This document shows, in pieces, positions 42,465 to 51,500 of a DNA stretch of 51,724 nucleotides. The translations under genes were made by a program, and so were the position numbers. Position 1 is the first letter of the stretch. Each line of letters opens with the position of its first letter. Where the stretch lies: contig CAJTQO010000023.1 of assembly GCA_910578405.1 (NCBI GenBank), positions 1 to 51,724 on the forward strand. Reading direction: 5' to 3'. A model generated the notes under the pieces. The model saw nothing but the letters and a program-made list of their open reading frames with translations, had not been told where the DNA came from and ran no database searches. The stretch comes from an uncultured Lachnospiraceae bacterium. Its GTDB lineage: Bacteria > Bacillota > Clostridia > Lachnospirales > Lachnospiraceae.

Positions 42465-44179
42465 AAAGGTTAGAGGCATTTTGTGAAGAAGCGGCGTCTT
42501 TGCTTCTGACGGCTTATCTGTTTATTATGTTTTGCATGTTTCCGTTTTATTTACGCAATGGGTATCTGGAAGTTGGAAAAGAAAAATATCATTTTTATAA
42601 AGCGGTAACAGTGGGTGGTTTTGGACTGATTATTCCATTGGTGTTTGTATGTATGGTCTGTCATTCCATGAATAGAAAACAGAATGGAAAAAGAAACGGC
42701 GAAGCACGGGAGAAGCCGGCTGCGCGGGAACAGGATGGGACAACAGAGACAAAAGGGGAGGCGGAAGCGGCAGAGTGGGCAGAAAATGAGGACGGGGAAG
42801 AAATCAGGAATCCTGCCGCTGGCTGGTTAGGGAAATTGTCCGTTACGGATTGGGCAGCGCTTGCCTATGGTTTGAGTGTAGTGTTATCCTATCTTGGTTC
42901 GGAATATAAACAGATGGCTTTTACAGGGGAAGACGGCTGGTATATGGGGGCGGCAATGCAGATTGTATTTGTACTCTCGTATTTTTTGATTTCCCGTTTT
43001 TGGGAATATGAGGAAAATATGCTGTTCCCTTTTATGGGAGCGGCCGGAGCGGTTTTTTTATTAGGGGTGTTGAATCGGTTTTCCATATATCCGCTTGTTA
43101 TAAAGGGGGCGGAAAACACTAGTTTTCTTTCAACTATGGGGAATATTAACTGGTATAGCGGTTATTGGGCCGTATTGTTTCCGATTGGCATTGTGTTGTA
43201 CTGGAAAGCGGAAAAATGGTGGTTTAGACTGGCAGGTATGCTGTTTACGGCGCTTGGCATTGCCACCGGGGTCAGTCAGGGCAGTAATAGTGCATTTATC
43301 GTTCTGACAGCCCTTTATGTGTTCCTGTTTTGCATCTCATTTCGCAGTACAAAAGCAATGAGACGTTTTTTTGCCCTTGGCATATTATTTTGCGCAGTCT
43401 GTCAGGGACTGCGGTTATGGAGGTTGCGGTTGCCTGCGGCATATAATTATTACCAGGGTTCGTTTAGTGACTGGATTACTCTTACCAGGGCAACGTTTGC
43501 AGGTCTTTTGTTATGCCTTGTCTTATACCTTGCCCTTTGGGCGGCAGAGCGGAGGCTGCAACTGGATGTGAGGAAATATAAAGCAATCCGGCAGGCAATG
43601 GTATTGACGGCAGTCATTGCCGTTGGCGTTTATCTCTTTTTATTAGCGCTGAACAGCAATATAAAAGACGGAATACGATTTATGGGTGAAGTTTCCGCTC
43701 TAAGGTTCGATAAGCAATGGGGGAGCGCAAGAGGGGCGACCTGGTCTGCCGGCGTGCAAGTTTATCGGAACATACCAGGACTGAAAAAGCTGATAGGGGT
43801 AGGGCCGGACTGTTTTGCCAGTTTTTTGTATACAATACCGGATTTAGCAAAAGCGATGAATAAGCAGTTTGATGGCGCAAGGCTTACCAATGCCCATAAT
43901 GAGTGGCTGAATGCATTGGTCAATACAGGGATTTTGGGACTGCTCAGTTATGGAGGGATTTTTATCAGCGCTGTAGTTCGTTTTGTTTCTTATGGGGAAA
44001 AGGCGGCTCGTGGGAAAGGGAAATATTTATGTATCTTTGGTTTCAGCGCATTTGCTTATACCGTACATAATGTGGTTAGTTTTCAGCAGATTTTAAGTAC
44101 GCCATTTGTATTTTTAATGCTGGGAATGGGGGAATGCCTGATGCGGATGGAAAAAAGGAAAACAGAGGATGGCCGTTAA
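42461..44179 (+). CDS. O-antigen ligase-like (Wzy_C) polytopic membrane protein
   Basis: The 572-residue protein has about twelve membrane segments and the Wzy_C pattern with a large loop near residues 400-490 containing GVGPDCFASFLYTIPDLAKAMNKQFDGARLTNAHNEWLNALVNTGILGLLSYGG. The histidine in NAHNEWLN is the typical family residue. It would polymerise or attach glycan on the outer face of the membrane. A hydrophilic, low-complexity insert (about 70-125, rich in E, A, K) follows the second membrane segment. Its ATG overlaps the previous stop, giving translational coupling. No glycosyltransferase genes are nearby. Confidence 0.88.
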   Translation: MKRLEAFCEEAASLLLTAYLFIMFCMFPFYLRNGYLEVGKEKYHFYKAVTVGGFGLIIPLVFVCMVCHSMNRKQNGKRNGEAREKPAAREQDGTTETKGEAEAAEWAENEDGEEIRNPAAGWLGKLSVTDWAALAYGLSVVLSYLGSEYKQMAFTGEDGWYMGAAMQIVFVLSYFLISRFWEYEENMLFPFMGAAGAVFLLGVLNRFSIYPLVIKGAENTSFLSTMGNINWYSGYWAVLFPIGIVLYWKAEKWWFRLAGMLFTALGIATGVSQGSNSAFIVLTALYVFLFCISFRSTKAMRRFFALGILFCAVCQGLRLWRLRLPAAYNYYQGSFSDWITLTRATFAGLLLCLVLYLALWAAERRLQLDVRKYKAIRQAMVLTAVIAVGVYLFLLALNSNIKDGIRFMGEVSALRFDKQWGSARGATWSAGVQVYRNIPGLKKLIGVGPDCFASFLYTIPDLAKAMNKQFDGARLTNAHNEWLNALVNTGILGLLSYGGIFISAVVRFVSYGEKAARGKGKYLCIFGFSAFAYTVHNVVSFQQILSTPFVFLMLGMGECLMRMEKRKTEDGR

Positions 44180-44224
44180 AAAGATGCTTTTGCTCGTAAT
44201 TTTTGTAAAAGAGTCAAAAGAAAG

Positions 44225-44253
44225 TTGACAAATGTATTTTTTTAAATTAGAAT
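44225..44253 (+). promoter_or_regulatory. Promoter of the T-box/proS transcript
   Basis: TTGACA (44225-44230), a 17-base spacer and TAGAAT (44248-44253) form a near-consensus sigma-A promoter. The transcript would start around 44260, just before the T-box. Confidence 0.85.
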
Positions 44254-44280
44254 CTAATCACATCTAGGAAATAAATAAAA

Positions 44281-44552
44281 GCAATGACGTGGAAAAGGAT
44301 TAGTACGGATGGCCAATGTTTCAGAGAGAGCGCTGTTTGGTGGGAAGCGCTTACAAAGGCATTCGGAACCGGCCTTGGAGTCCTGTATGAACAGCAGTGT
44401 GCGTTTCCAGTGGATTGGAGAGACTGCATAAGTACAGCGTAACGCCGGCGTTAACGGTAGGAAGAGAGTATGCGTGCAGACGTGTGAAACAGGGTGGTAA
44501 CGCCGGATTTCCGGTCCCTTTTAGGGGATTGGGAATTCGGCGTTTTTGTGTG
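44281..44552 (+). promoter_or_regulatory. T-box riboswitch (proline-specific) controlling proS
   Basis: The leader shows the ordered T-box marks: stem I start (GTGGAAAAGGATTAGTACGG), the AGAGAG element at 44324, GGTGGGAAGCGC, a specifier region GGAACCGGCCTTGGAGTCC with CCG (44369-44371) as the likely proline codon, the T-box bulge AGGGTGGTAACGCCGG (44491-44506) and a terminator (ACGCCG...CGGCGTTTTT, about 44500-44545). Uncharged tRNA-Pro should pair with CCG and with TGG in the bulge and block termination. The stretch 44553-44681 holds only the proS leader and ribosome site. Confidence 0.92.
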
Positions 44553-44681
44553 GAAGGACTTAGGTTTCGGCAGCCGGGGGAGTAAGTGGTGAAGAGGAGG
44601 GCATTGGCTGGATGGACCATAGGGCTGAATGAGGACTAAAAGTCTGGATACGCGGATTTATAGTGAGAAAAGGAGGAGAAA

Positions 44682-46112
44682 ATGGCAGAGAAGAAGTTAG
44701 TGGAAGCAATTACATCTATGGAAGAGGATTTTGCACAGTGGTATACGGATGTAGTGAAAAAGGCAGAACTGATTGATTATTCCAATGTGAAGGGATGCAT
44801 GGTGATTAAACCTGCAGGATATGCGATTTGGGAATTGATTCAAAAGCAGTTGGATGATATGTTTAAGGCCACTGGGGTGGAAAATGTTTATATGCCTATG
44901 TTTATCCCTGAGGGGCTATTGCAGAAGGAGAAAGACCATGTGGAGGGGTTTGCGCCGGAAGTGGCTTGGGTAACGCATGGCGGATTGAATCCTCTGCAGG
45001 AGAGAATGTGCGTAAGGCCCACTTCGGAAACTTTATTTTGTGATTTCTATAAGGGGGATATCCATTCTTACCGGGATTTGCCAAGGGTGTATAACCAGTG
45101 GTGCAGCGTAGTGCGTTGGGAAAAGGAAACGCGTCCTTTCCTGCGTTCCAGGGAGTTTTTATGGCAGGAGGGGCATACAGCTCATGCTACGGCGCAGGAA
45201 GCGCAGGAGAGAACGGAGCAGATGTTGGATGTATATGCGGAGTTTTGTGAGAAGGTTTTGGCTATTCCTGTAGTGAAAGGGCGTAAGACGGAAAAGGAAA
45301 AATTTGCCGGCGCGGAAGCTACTTATACCATAGAGGCTTTGATGCATGACGGTAAGGCGCTGCAATCGGGAACCAGCCATAATTTTGGCGATGGGTTTGC
45401 TAAGGCTTTTGGCATACAGTTTACGGATAAGGACAATACATTGAAATATGTCCATCAGACTTCCTGGGGAATGTCTACGAGGATTATAGGGGCTATTATT
45501 ATGGTGCATGGCGATAATTCGGGCCTGGCGCTTCCTCCTAGGGTGGCTCCCATCCAGGTGGTGGTTGTTCCAATCCAGCAAAGAAAGGAAGGGGTTTTAG
45601 AGAAGGCTTATGAATTGAAGGAACGGCTTTCCGGTTTTCGTGTGAAGGTGGATGACTCCGATAAGAGTCCTGGATGGAAGTTCTCAGAACAGGAGATGAG
45701 GGGGATTCCAATCCGCGTGGAAATCGGTCCAAAAGATATAGAGGCTGGAAAATGTGTGTTATGCCGCCGGGATAACAGGGAAAAAACGCAGATTAGCCTG
45801 GATAATCTGGAAGAAACGGTAGCCGGAATGCTGGAAGACATTCAGAAGGATATGCTGGAAAGGGCAAAAGCGCATCTGGAGGCCCATACTTATACAGCAA
45901 GGACAAAAGAGGAGTTCTTAAATATATTTGAGCAAAAGGCCGGGTTTGTCAAGGCAATGTGGTGTGGGGAAACAGAGTGCGAAGAGAAGATAAAAGAAGA
46001 TATGGCGGTGACAAGCCGCTGTATGCCCTATAAGCAGGAATGTCTGTCCGAGACTTGCGTATATTGTGGGAAACCTGCCAAAAAGATGGTTTATTGGGGA
46101 AAAGCATATTAA
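44682..46112 (+). CDS. proS: Prolyl-tRNA synthetase, archaeal/eukaryotic-type (short)
   Basis: The 476-residue class II synthetase charges tRNA-Pro. It lacks the insertion editing domain of the long bacterial type. Visible are CVRPTSETLFCDFYK, RWEKETRPFLRSREFLWQEGHTAHAT (motif 2 region), SGTSHNFGDGFAKAFGIQF, and HQTSWGMSTRIIGAIIMVHGDNSGLALPPRVAPIQ (motif 3). The anticodon-binding domain follows, then the C-terminal zinc-binding cysteines (WCGETECEEKIKED, CVYCGKPAKK) and an ending AY, as in this type. AAAGGAGG precedes the ATG. Expression is controlled by the T-box upstream. Confidence 0.96.
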   Translation: MAEKKLVEAITSMEEDFAQWYTDVVKKAELIDYSNVKGCMVIKPAGYAIWELIQKQLDDMFKATGVENVYMPMFIPEGLLQKEKDHVEGFAPEVAWVTHGGLNPLQERMCVRPTSETLFCDFYKGDIHSYRDLPRVYNQWCSVVRWEKETRPFLRSREFLWQEGHTAHATAQEAQERTEQMLDVYAEFCEKVLAIPVVKGRKTEKEKFAGAEATYTIEALMHDGKALQSGTSHNFGDGFAKAFGIQFTDKDNTLKYVHQTSWGMSTRIIGAIIMVHGDNSGLALPPRVAPIQVVVVPIQQRKEGVLEKAYELKERLSGFRVKVDDSDKSPGWKFSEQEMRGIPIRVEIGPKDIEAGKCVLCRRDNREKTQISLDNLEETVAGMLEDIQKDMLERAKAHLEAHTYTARTKEEFLNIFEQKAGFVKAMWCGETECEEKIKEDMAVTSRCMPYKQECLSETCVYCGKPAKKMVYWGKAY

Positions 46113-46126
46113 AATGTTTGATAGGG

Positions 46127-46159
46127 CTACGGCCTGTGCAGCAGATGCGCAGGCCGTAG
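46127..46159. terminator. Hairpin between convergent proS and LytTR genes
   Basis: CTACGGCCTG and CAGGCCGTAG form a perfect 10-bp stem with a 13-base loop, 15 bases after proS. A T-run is absent on either strand, so it may be a weak terminator or RNA-protecting hairpin for both genes. Confidence 0.55.
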
Positions 46160-46188
46160 AAAAGAAGAATTGGTAATGAGTTTTTGGC

Positions 46189-46884
46189 TTATAAGATTTC
46201 TTTTAAGATCTGATATCTCTTTTTGCTGATGGGAAGCTGGGTTCCATTAAAGAGCAGAATGGAAGTGCGTTCAATATTCTTAATGTATTTCTCATTGACC
46301 AGATAGGATTGGTGAATGCGGAAAAAGCCAGCTTCATAATATTTGATTTGGCATTCGATGGTATTTAAAGTTCCTATCATTTTTGTGCTTTCTTCTTTTG
46401 TGTGGATGATAATGTAGCGTCCGCTGCTTTCAAAAAACAAGATATCGTTGAATATAATACGACAGATTTTCCGTCTGTATTTATATTCAAAATAATACTT
46501 TTTCTCGCGTAATGTATGGTATACATTCACAAGACATTTGCGGAAGAGGGCTTGGTCAATCGGTTTGGTGATTAATCGGAACATATGGGCTTCTTCCAGT
46601 AACATTTTCCATTCGCTTTCATCTTCCGTTACATAGATAATGACAATATGCGGGTTCCGTTTCTTAGCCCTCCCTGCCAGTTCAACGATGTCCTCATTTG
46701 GTTGGTCAATGCTTAAGTAAACTAAATCAAACACATCTTCATTCATGTGGGATAAAAAATCCGATTTTGTGTTGAAGACATCGATATCCATTAAAATCTT
46801 CTCTTCACTCCCCAGTTGCAGAAGAAGATTTTCCATTTCAGACAACATGAGCATGTCTGAATCATAAATACCTATTCTCATCAT
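46189..46884 (-). CDS. LytTR regulator with a degenerate receiver (no phospho-acceptor Asp)
   Basis: From the paired ATGs at 46884/46881 (AGGTGG five to eight bases upstream) the protein has about 230 residues. The N-terminal receiver-like domain keeps D7 and D9, T85 and K106 (ITKPID), but the phospho-acceptor position reads LVYLSID, serine (S57 from the second ATG) instead of aspartate. The LytTR domain (about 130-230) has DILFFESSGRYIIIHTKEE and FFRIHQSYLVNEKYIKNIERTSILLFNGTQLPISKKRY. No kinase gene is adjacent. It may bind DNA without phosphorylation or respond to another input. The preceding region 46885-47198 contains ATGTATC...GATACAT and ACATGTT...AACATGT inverted repeats but no gene. 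Confidence 0.88.
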   Translation of the reverse strand: MMRIGIYDSDMLMLSEMENLLLQLGSEEKILMDIDVFNTKSDFLSHMNEDVFDLVYLSIDQPNEDIVELAGRAKKRNPHIVIIYVTEDESEWKMLLEEAHMFRLITKPIDQALFRKCLVNVYHTLREKKYYFEYKYRRKICRIIFNDILFFESSGRYIIIHTKEESTKMIGTLNTIECQIKYYEAGFFRIHQSYLVNEKYIKNIERTSILLFNGTQLPISKKRYQILKEIL

Positions 46885-47198
46885 TGGTTCCACCTCTTAC
46901 ATGTTCTTAATAGCATCTATATGCTTAAACATGTATCTTCATCGGTTGTAGGATACATCATTTAGCAATAGATTTTAAATTGGTGTAATAATTATTCAAA
47001 TTTGTGCTAAAAAAAGCCAAAAACTGGTAATGCCATTTTTTCTTTATAACATCTATGTGTGAAATGGCACGGAAAGATTCTGGTTTCGTGAAATGAAAGG
47101 GAACTATTTCTATATTTTATTGTATATCTGTAGTTTATATATATGTTGAAATAAAAAATCTTTAGAATTATATAATGACAGTGGATAAGCAAAAAGAT

Positions 47199-47238
47199 GG
47201 CGGGAACAAATCGTTTGTCATTTTATTTAGTTCCCGCC
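47199..47238 (-). terminator. Terminator after the flavodiiron gene
   Basis: GGCGGGAAC and GTTCCCGCC form a perfect 9-bp stem around a 22-base loop. On the minus strand it is followed by ATCTTTTTG, about 48 bases beyond the flavodiiron stop. Confidence 0.8.
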
Positions 47239-47286
47239 AAAGATGCCTGTATTTGAGATTGAAAATTAAATGTCTGGCATACTATT

Positions 47287-48453
47287 TTATTTCAGCATGT
47301 CTGAGACATTCGTATATATTTGTTGAAGCTGTTCTTGCGTAGGTATATATGGAATGCGTATTTTGTCCATGCAAATATGGAAACCACAAGTTTCCAGTTC
47401 TTTTTCCACCTGTTCAATACTCTGCCCACCCCATCCATAAGAGCCAAAGGCGAATGCTTCCCTGTTTTTCGGGGAGAGTCCTTTCAGGTAGCAAAGGAAA
47501 GAAGCTACGGACGGCATCATTTGGCTGTTGAGGGTAGGAGAGCCTACCGCAATGTATTTGCAGGTAAGAAGATCCGGGACAATATCCGAATAGTGGTTGC
47601 TCTTTAAATTGTAAAGACGGACAGGCATCCCACAGTCACGGAATGCTTCCGCAATTGTTTTTGCCATGGCGTCCGTAGAATTCCACATACTGTCATATAC
47701 CACGATGGCTCCGGTTTCCGGTTCATTGTTGCTCCAAAGGGCATAGGCTTCCATAATGGCAGGTATATGACTGCGCCAGATGACGCCATGGCTTGGAGCG
47801 ATGATTTCAATATCCAGGCTGTTGACCGTATTCCATGCGGTCTGTGCCTGTTTCCCATAAGGCATAATAATGTTGCCATAATACTTTTTCGCTTCCTCCA
47901 ATACTACGGACAAATCTGCCTCATCATCAAACCGTTCCGAAGAGGCCAGATGTTGCCCAAATGCATCGTTGGAAAAGAGAATTTTCTCTTCCGGGCAGTA
48001 AGTGACCATATTGTCCGGCCAGTGAAGCATAGGGGTGGAAACAAAGGTTAAGGTGCGCTTCCCGATGGAGAGGGAGTCACCGCTTTTTACAGGGATGTAA
48101 TCCCTTTGGCCGTAATGGGCGGTAAGACCTTTAACCCCTGCAGGCCCGGAAGTATAAATGGCAGCGTTAGGGCAAAGCTCCATAATGTTGGGCAATGCGC
48201 CGGAATGATCCATTTCCACATGGTTTGATATAACAATGTCAATTTTTTCTAAAGGGACAATATCCCGGATACGGGATATCATCTCTTCCGCAAAGGGAGC
48301 TTTCACGGTGTCAATCAATGTGATTTTTTCATCCATAATAAGGTATGCGCCGTAGGTAGTTCCCTTTCCGGTATGGTAGCCATGGAAATTACGGATACTC
48401 CAGTCAATGGCGCCGACCCAATAGATGTTTTCTTTTACTTGCGTCGCTTTCAT
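47287..48453 (-). CDS. fprA: Flavodiiron protein (FprA-type oxygen/NO reductase)
   Basis: The 388-residue protein has an N-terminal metallo-beta-lactamase-like di-iron domain with ligand motif HVEMDH (in ISNHVEMDHSGALP), further ligands in MLHWPDNMV and APSHGVIWR, then a C-terminal flavodoxin domain (about 250-388) beginning IVVYDSMWNSTDAMAKTIAEAF. Such enzymes reduce O2 to water, or NO to N2O, with electrons from rubredoxin. Rubredoxins are encoded 13 kb away in this window. It lies 57 bases after PFOR on the same strand and could be co-transcribed. GAGG lies upstream of the ATG. Confidence 0.95.
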   Translation of the reverse strand: MKATQVKENIYWVGAIDWSIRNFHGYHTGKGTTYGAYLIMDEKITLIDTVKAPFAEEMISRIRDIVPLEKIDIVISNHVEMDHSGALPNIMELCPNAAIYTSGPAGVKGLTAHYGQRDYIPVKSGDSLSIGKRTLTFVSTPMLHWPDNMVTYCPEEKILFSNDAFGQHLASSERFDDEADLSVVLEEAKKYYGNIIMPYGKQAQTAWNTVNSLDIEIIAPSHGVIWRSHIPAIMEAYALWSNNEPETGAIVVYDSMWNSTDAMAKTIAEAFRDCGMPVRLYNLKSNHYSDIVPDLLTCKYIAVGSPTLNSQMMPSVASFLCYLKGLSPKNREAFAFGSYGWGGQSIEQVEKELETCGFHICMDKIRIPYIPTQEQLQQIYTNVSDMLK

Positions 48454-48483
48454 GATTCAGTCCTCTTTTCTTTTATTAGTGGG

Positions 48484-48498
48484 TGGCTATGATAGCCA
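48484..48498. promoter_or_regulatory. Small palindrome in the PFOR-fprA gap
   Basis: TGGCTA-TGA-TAGCCA is a 6-3-6 palindrome 31 bases before the fprA ATG. On the minus strand TATAAT-like sequences lie just upstream of it, so it is well placed as an operator over an fprA promoter. It could also be a chance hairpin. Confidence 0.35.
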
Positions 48499-48510
48499 TT
48501 ATAAAAGATA

Positions 48511-51500
48511 TTATAACAGATGTTCCCCATATAGAGCGACTAATTTCTTTAAATATTGGTATCTTTCTTCTGCATTTGCAGCCGCTTGTGAAAAGAGTTT
48601 CCCTGCTTCTTCCGGACGGGATCGTTTCAAAATCCCATACCGGTTTTCTCCGGAGAGGAATTCCTCATAAGCGAGGGTGGGTTCTTTGCTGTCCAGGATA
48701 AAAGGGTTTTTGCCTTCTTGCTTTAATCCGGGATGGAACCGGAAGAGATGCCAGTACCCGGTTTCCACAGCTTTGGCTTCTTCGTGTTGGGAACTGCCCA
48801 TTCCGGCGCGTATGCCGTGGCTGATGCAGGGGGAGTAGGCAATAATAAGGGAAGGGCCAGGGTAATGTTCCGCTTCCGTAATGGCTTTGATGGTCTGGTT
48901 AAAGTCGGCTCCCATTGCAATCTGCGCCACATAGACATAGCCGTAGCTCATGGCCATAGCCGCCAGATCTTTTTTGGCCGTAGTCTTGCCGCCGGAAGTG
49001 AATTTAGCCGAGGAACCCATAGGCGTGGCTTTGGAAGCCTGGCCTCCTGTGTTGGAGTAGATTTCAGTGTTAAAGACCAGCACATTGATATCTTCCCCGG
49101 AAGCCAGTATATGGTCAAGTCCCGAAAAACCGATATCATAGGCCCATCCATCCCCACCAAACACCCATTGGGATTTTTTGGAAAAATAATTTTTATTTTC
49201 CAACAGGATATGGGATTGTCCTGTTATGGGATGTGAGTCGGCATAAGCTTCCAACGCCTGAAGGAAGGAAGCGGAGGCCGCCTGGTTTTTGTCGCCATCG
49301 GAAAAGGTGGCAAGCCATTGCTGCGCTGCCTGGGCCAGGGCAGGCGGACAGTCCGGGAAATTTTCCTGTTGTTTTGAAAAAAGGGCTTCAACGTTTTGTT
49401 TTAAGCGTTGGCGCAGGGAAGTATGGGCCAAAAGCATCCCATAGCCAAATTCGGCTGCGTCCTCAAATAAAGAGTTGGCCCAGGCGGGGCCTTTTCCCTG
49501 GGTATTTGCGGTATATGCCGTAGTAGGGGAGGAGTTGGCCCAGATAGAGGAACATCCGGTGGCATTTGCAATATACATCCTGTCACCGAATAATTGGGTT
49601 ATCAGTTTTGCATAAGGGGTTTCCCCACATCCGGCGCAGGCTCCATGGAATTCCAGCAAAGGCTGTTTGAACTGACTGCCTTTGACGGTAGTTTCTTTGA
49701 ATTTGTCAATTGCCTCTTGTTTTGGGGCAAGGGTTTTGCCATAATTAAAATATTGCTGCTGCTCCTTGTGTTCTTTGACAGGAATCATTTCCAAAGCTTT
49801 TTTCCCCTGTTTGCCAGGGCAGGCGCCTGCACAGGAACCGCATCCGGTACAGTCTGTCTCTGAGATTGTAATGGAAAAGGCATATCCGGGCAATCCCTGC
49901 ATCGGAAGGGAACGCATACCAGCGGGCGCTTTGGAAAGTTCCTCTTCGCTCATAACGGCAGGACGGATTACGGCGTGGGGGCACACGAAAGAACAGCGGT
50001 TGCATTGGATGCAGTTTTCCGGTATCCAGGTGGGCGTTTCCGTTGCCACATTCCTTTTTTCATGTGCGGCGGAACCGGATGGGAAGGAGCCGTCCACATA
50101 TGGAAGGAAAGCGGATACCGGGAGGGAATTGCCTTGCTGTCTGGTAATGACTTTCTGGATATTTTCCACATATCGCATAACTTCCGGCCGATCAGGCTCC
50201 AGTTTCTCATCTAACGGTTCATATTCCGCATTTTTCCATTCCGGCGGAACATTTACTTTCACTACATCTGCAATGCCCCTGTCGATGGCTTCATAGTTCA
50301 TCCGGACAATTTTTTCTCCCTTTTTCCGGTAGCTGACATTGGCCGCTTCTTTCATCAGCCGTCTGGCTTCTTCCAGCGGAAGGATATTGGAAAGACGGAA
50401 AAAAGCAGCTTGGAGAATGGTGCTGATTTTATTGTTCAGTCCGATTTCCTTGCCAATCCGTATAGCGTCAATGATATAAAAACGAATGTTGTGTTCCGCT
50501 ATATAACGTTTTACCTGGCCTGGGATATGCTGTTCTAAGTCTTCTTCCCTGAAATAGCAGTTTAATAAAAAGACGCCGCCGTCTTTCACATCCTGCACCA
50601 TATCGTATTTATGAAGGTAGGCCGGATTGTGGCATGCCACAAAGTCTGCGCGGTTTATCAAATAGGCGGAGCGTATGGGGGAACTGCCAAAGCGCAGGTG
50701 GGATACGGTTAAGCCGCGTGACTTTTTGGAATCATAGTCAAAATATGCCTGTACGTATTTTTCCGTATGGTTCCCGATGATTTTCACGGAGTTTTTATTG
50801 GCGCTGATTGTGCCGTCGCCGCCCAGTCCCCAAAATTTACAGCAAATGGCGTCAGACGGGACAATTGGAGCCGGGTTGACGCAAGAAAGGGACAGGTTGG
50901 TAATATCATCATGGATGCCGATGGTGAAAACCGTTTTTTTGTTATGTCCGGTGTTCTGGTAAACGGCAAGAATCTGTTCCGGCGTAGTATCCTTGGAACT
51001 TAACCCATATCTGCCGGAATGGATGGGGATATTATGGAAGCGGGAACCCCAAAGGGCTGCCATTACATCCAGGTAAAGCGGCTCCCCTGCCGCGCCTGGT
51101 TCCTTCGTACGGTCTAAAACGGTAATCTGTTTTATTGTTTTTGGAAGGGCTTCCAATAAATGGAGGGCAGAGAATGGGCGGTAAAGGTGTACTTCCACCA
51201 ATCCGGCTTTTATGCCGCTTCCTTTATCTTCATTTAAATAATCTATGGTTTCTTTTATGGTCTGGCAGACGGAACCCATGGCGATGATCACATGTTCTGC
51301 GTCTGGGGAACCGTAGAAATTGAACAGGCCGTAATGTGTCTGCAGCCTTTGGTTGATTTTCTCCAGATGGTCATTTACAATATTGGGCAAGGCATTATAG
51401 TAATGATTGCTGGCTTCCCTGGCCTGAAAGAAGATATCCGGGTTTTGGGCAGAGCCCATCATCTTTGCATGATTGGGATTCAGGGCGTGGCGGCGGAAGG

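Noticed and set aside
46885..47198. Small gene between the LytTR regulator and the flavodiiron terminator
   Set aside because: Only short frames without ribosome sites; inverted repeats and AT-rich promoter-like DNA instead.
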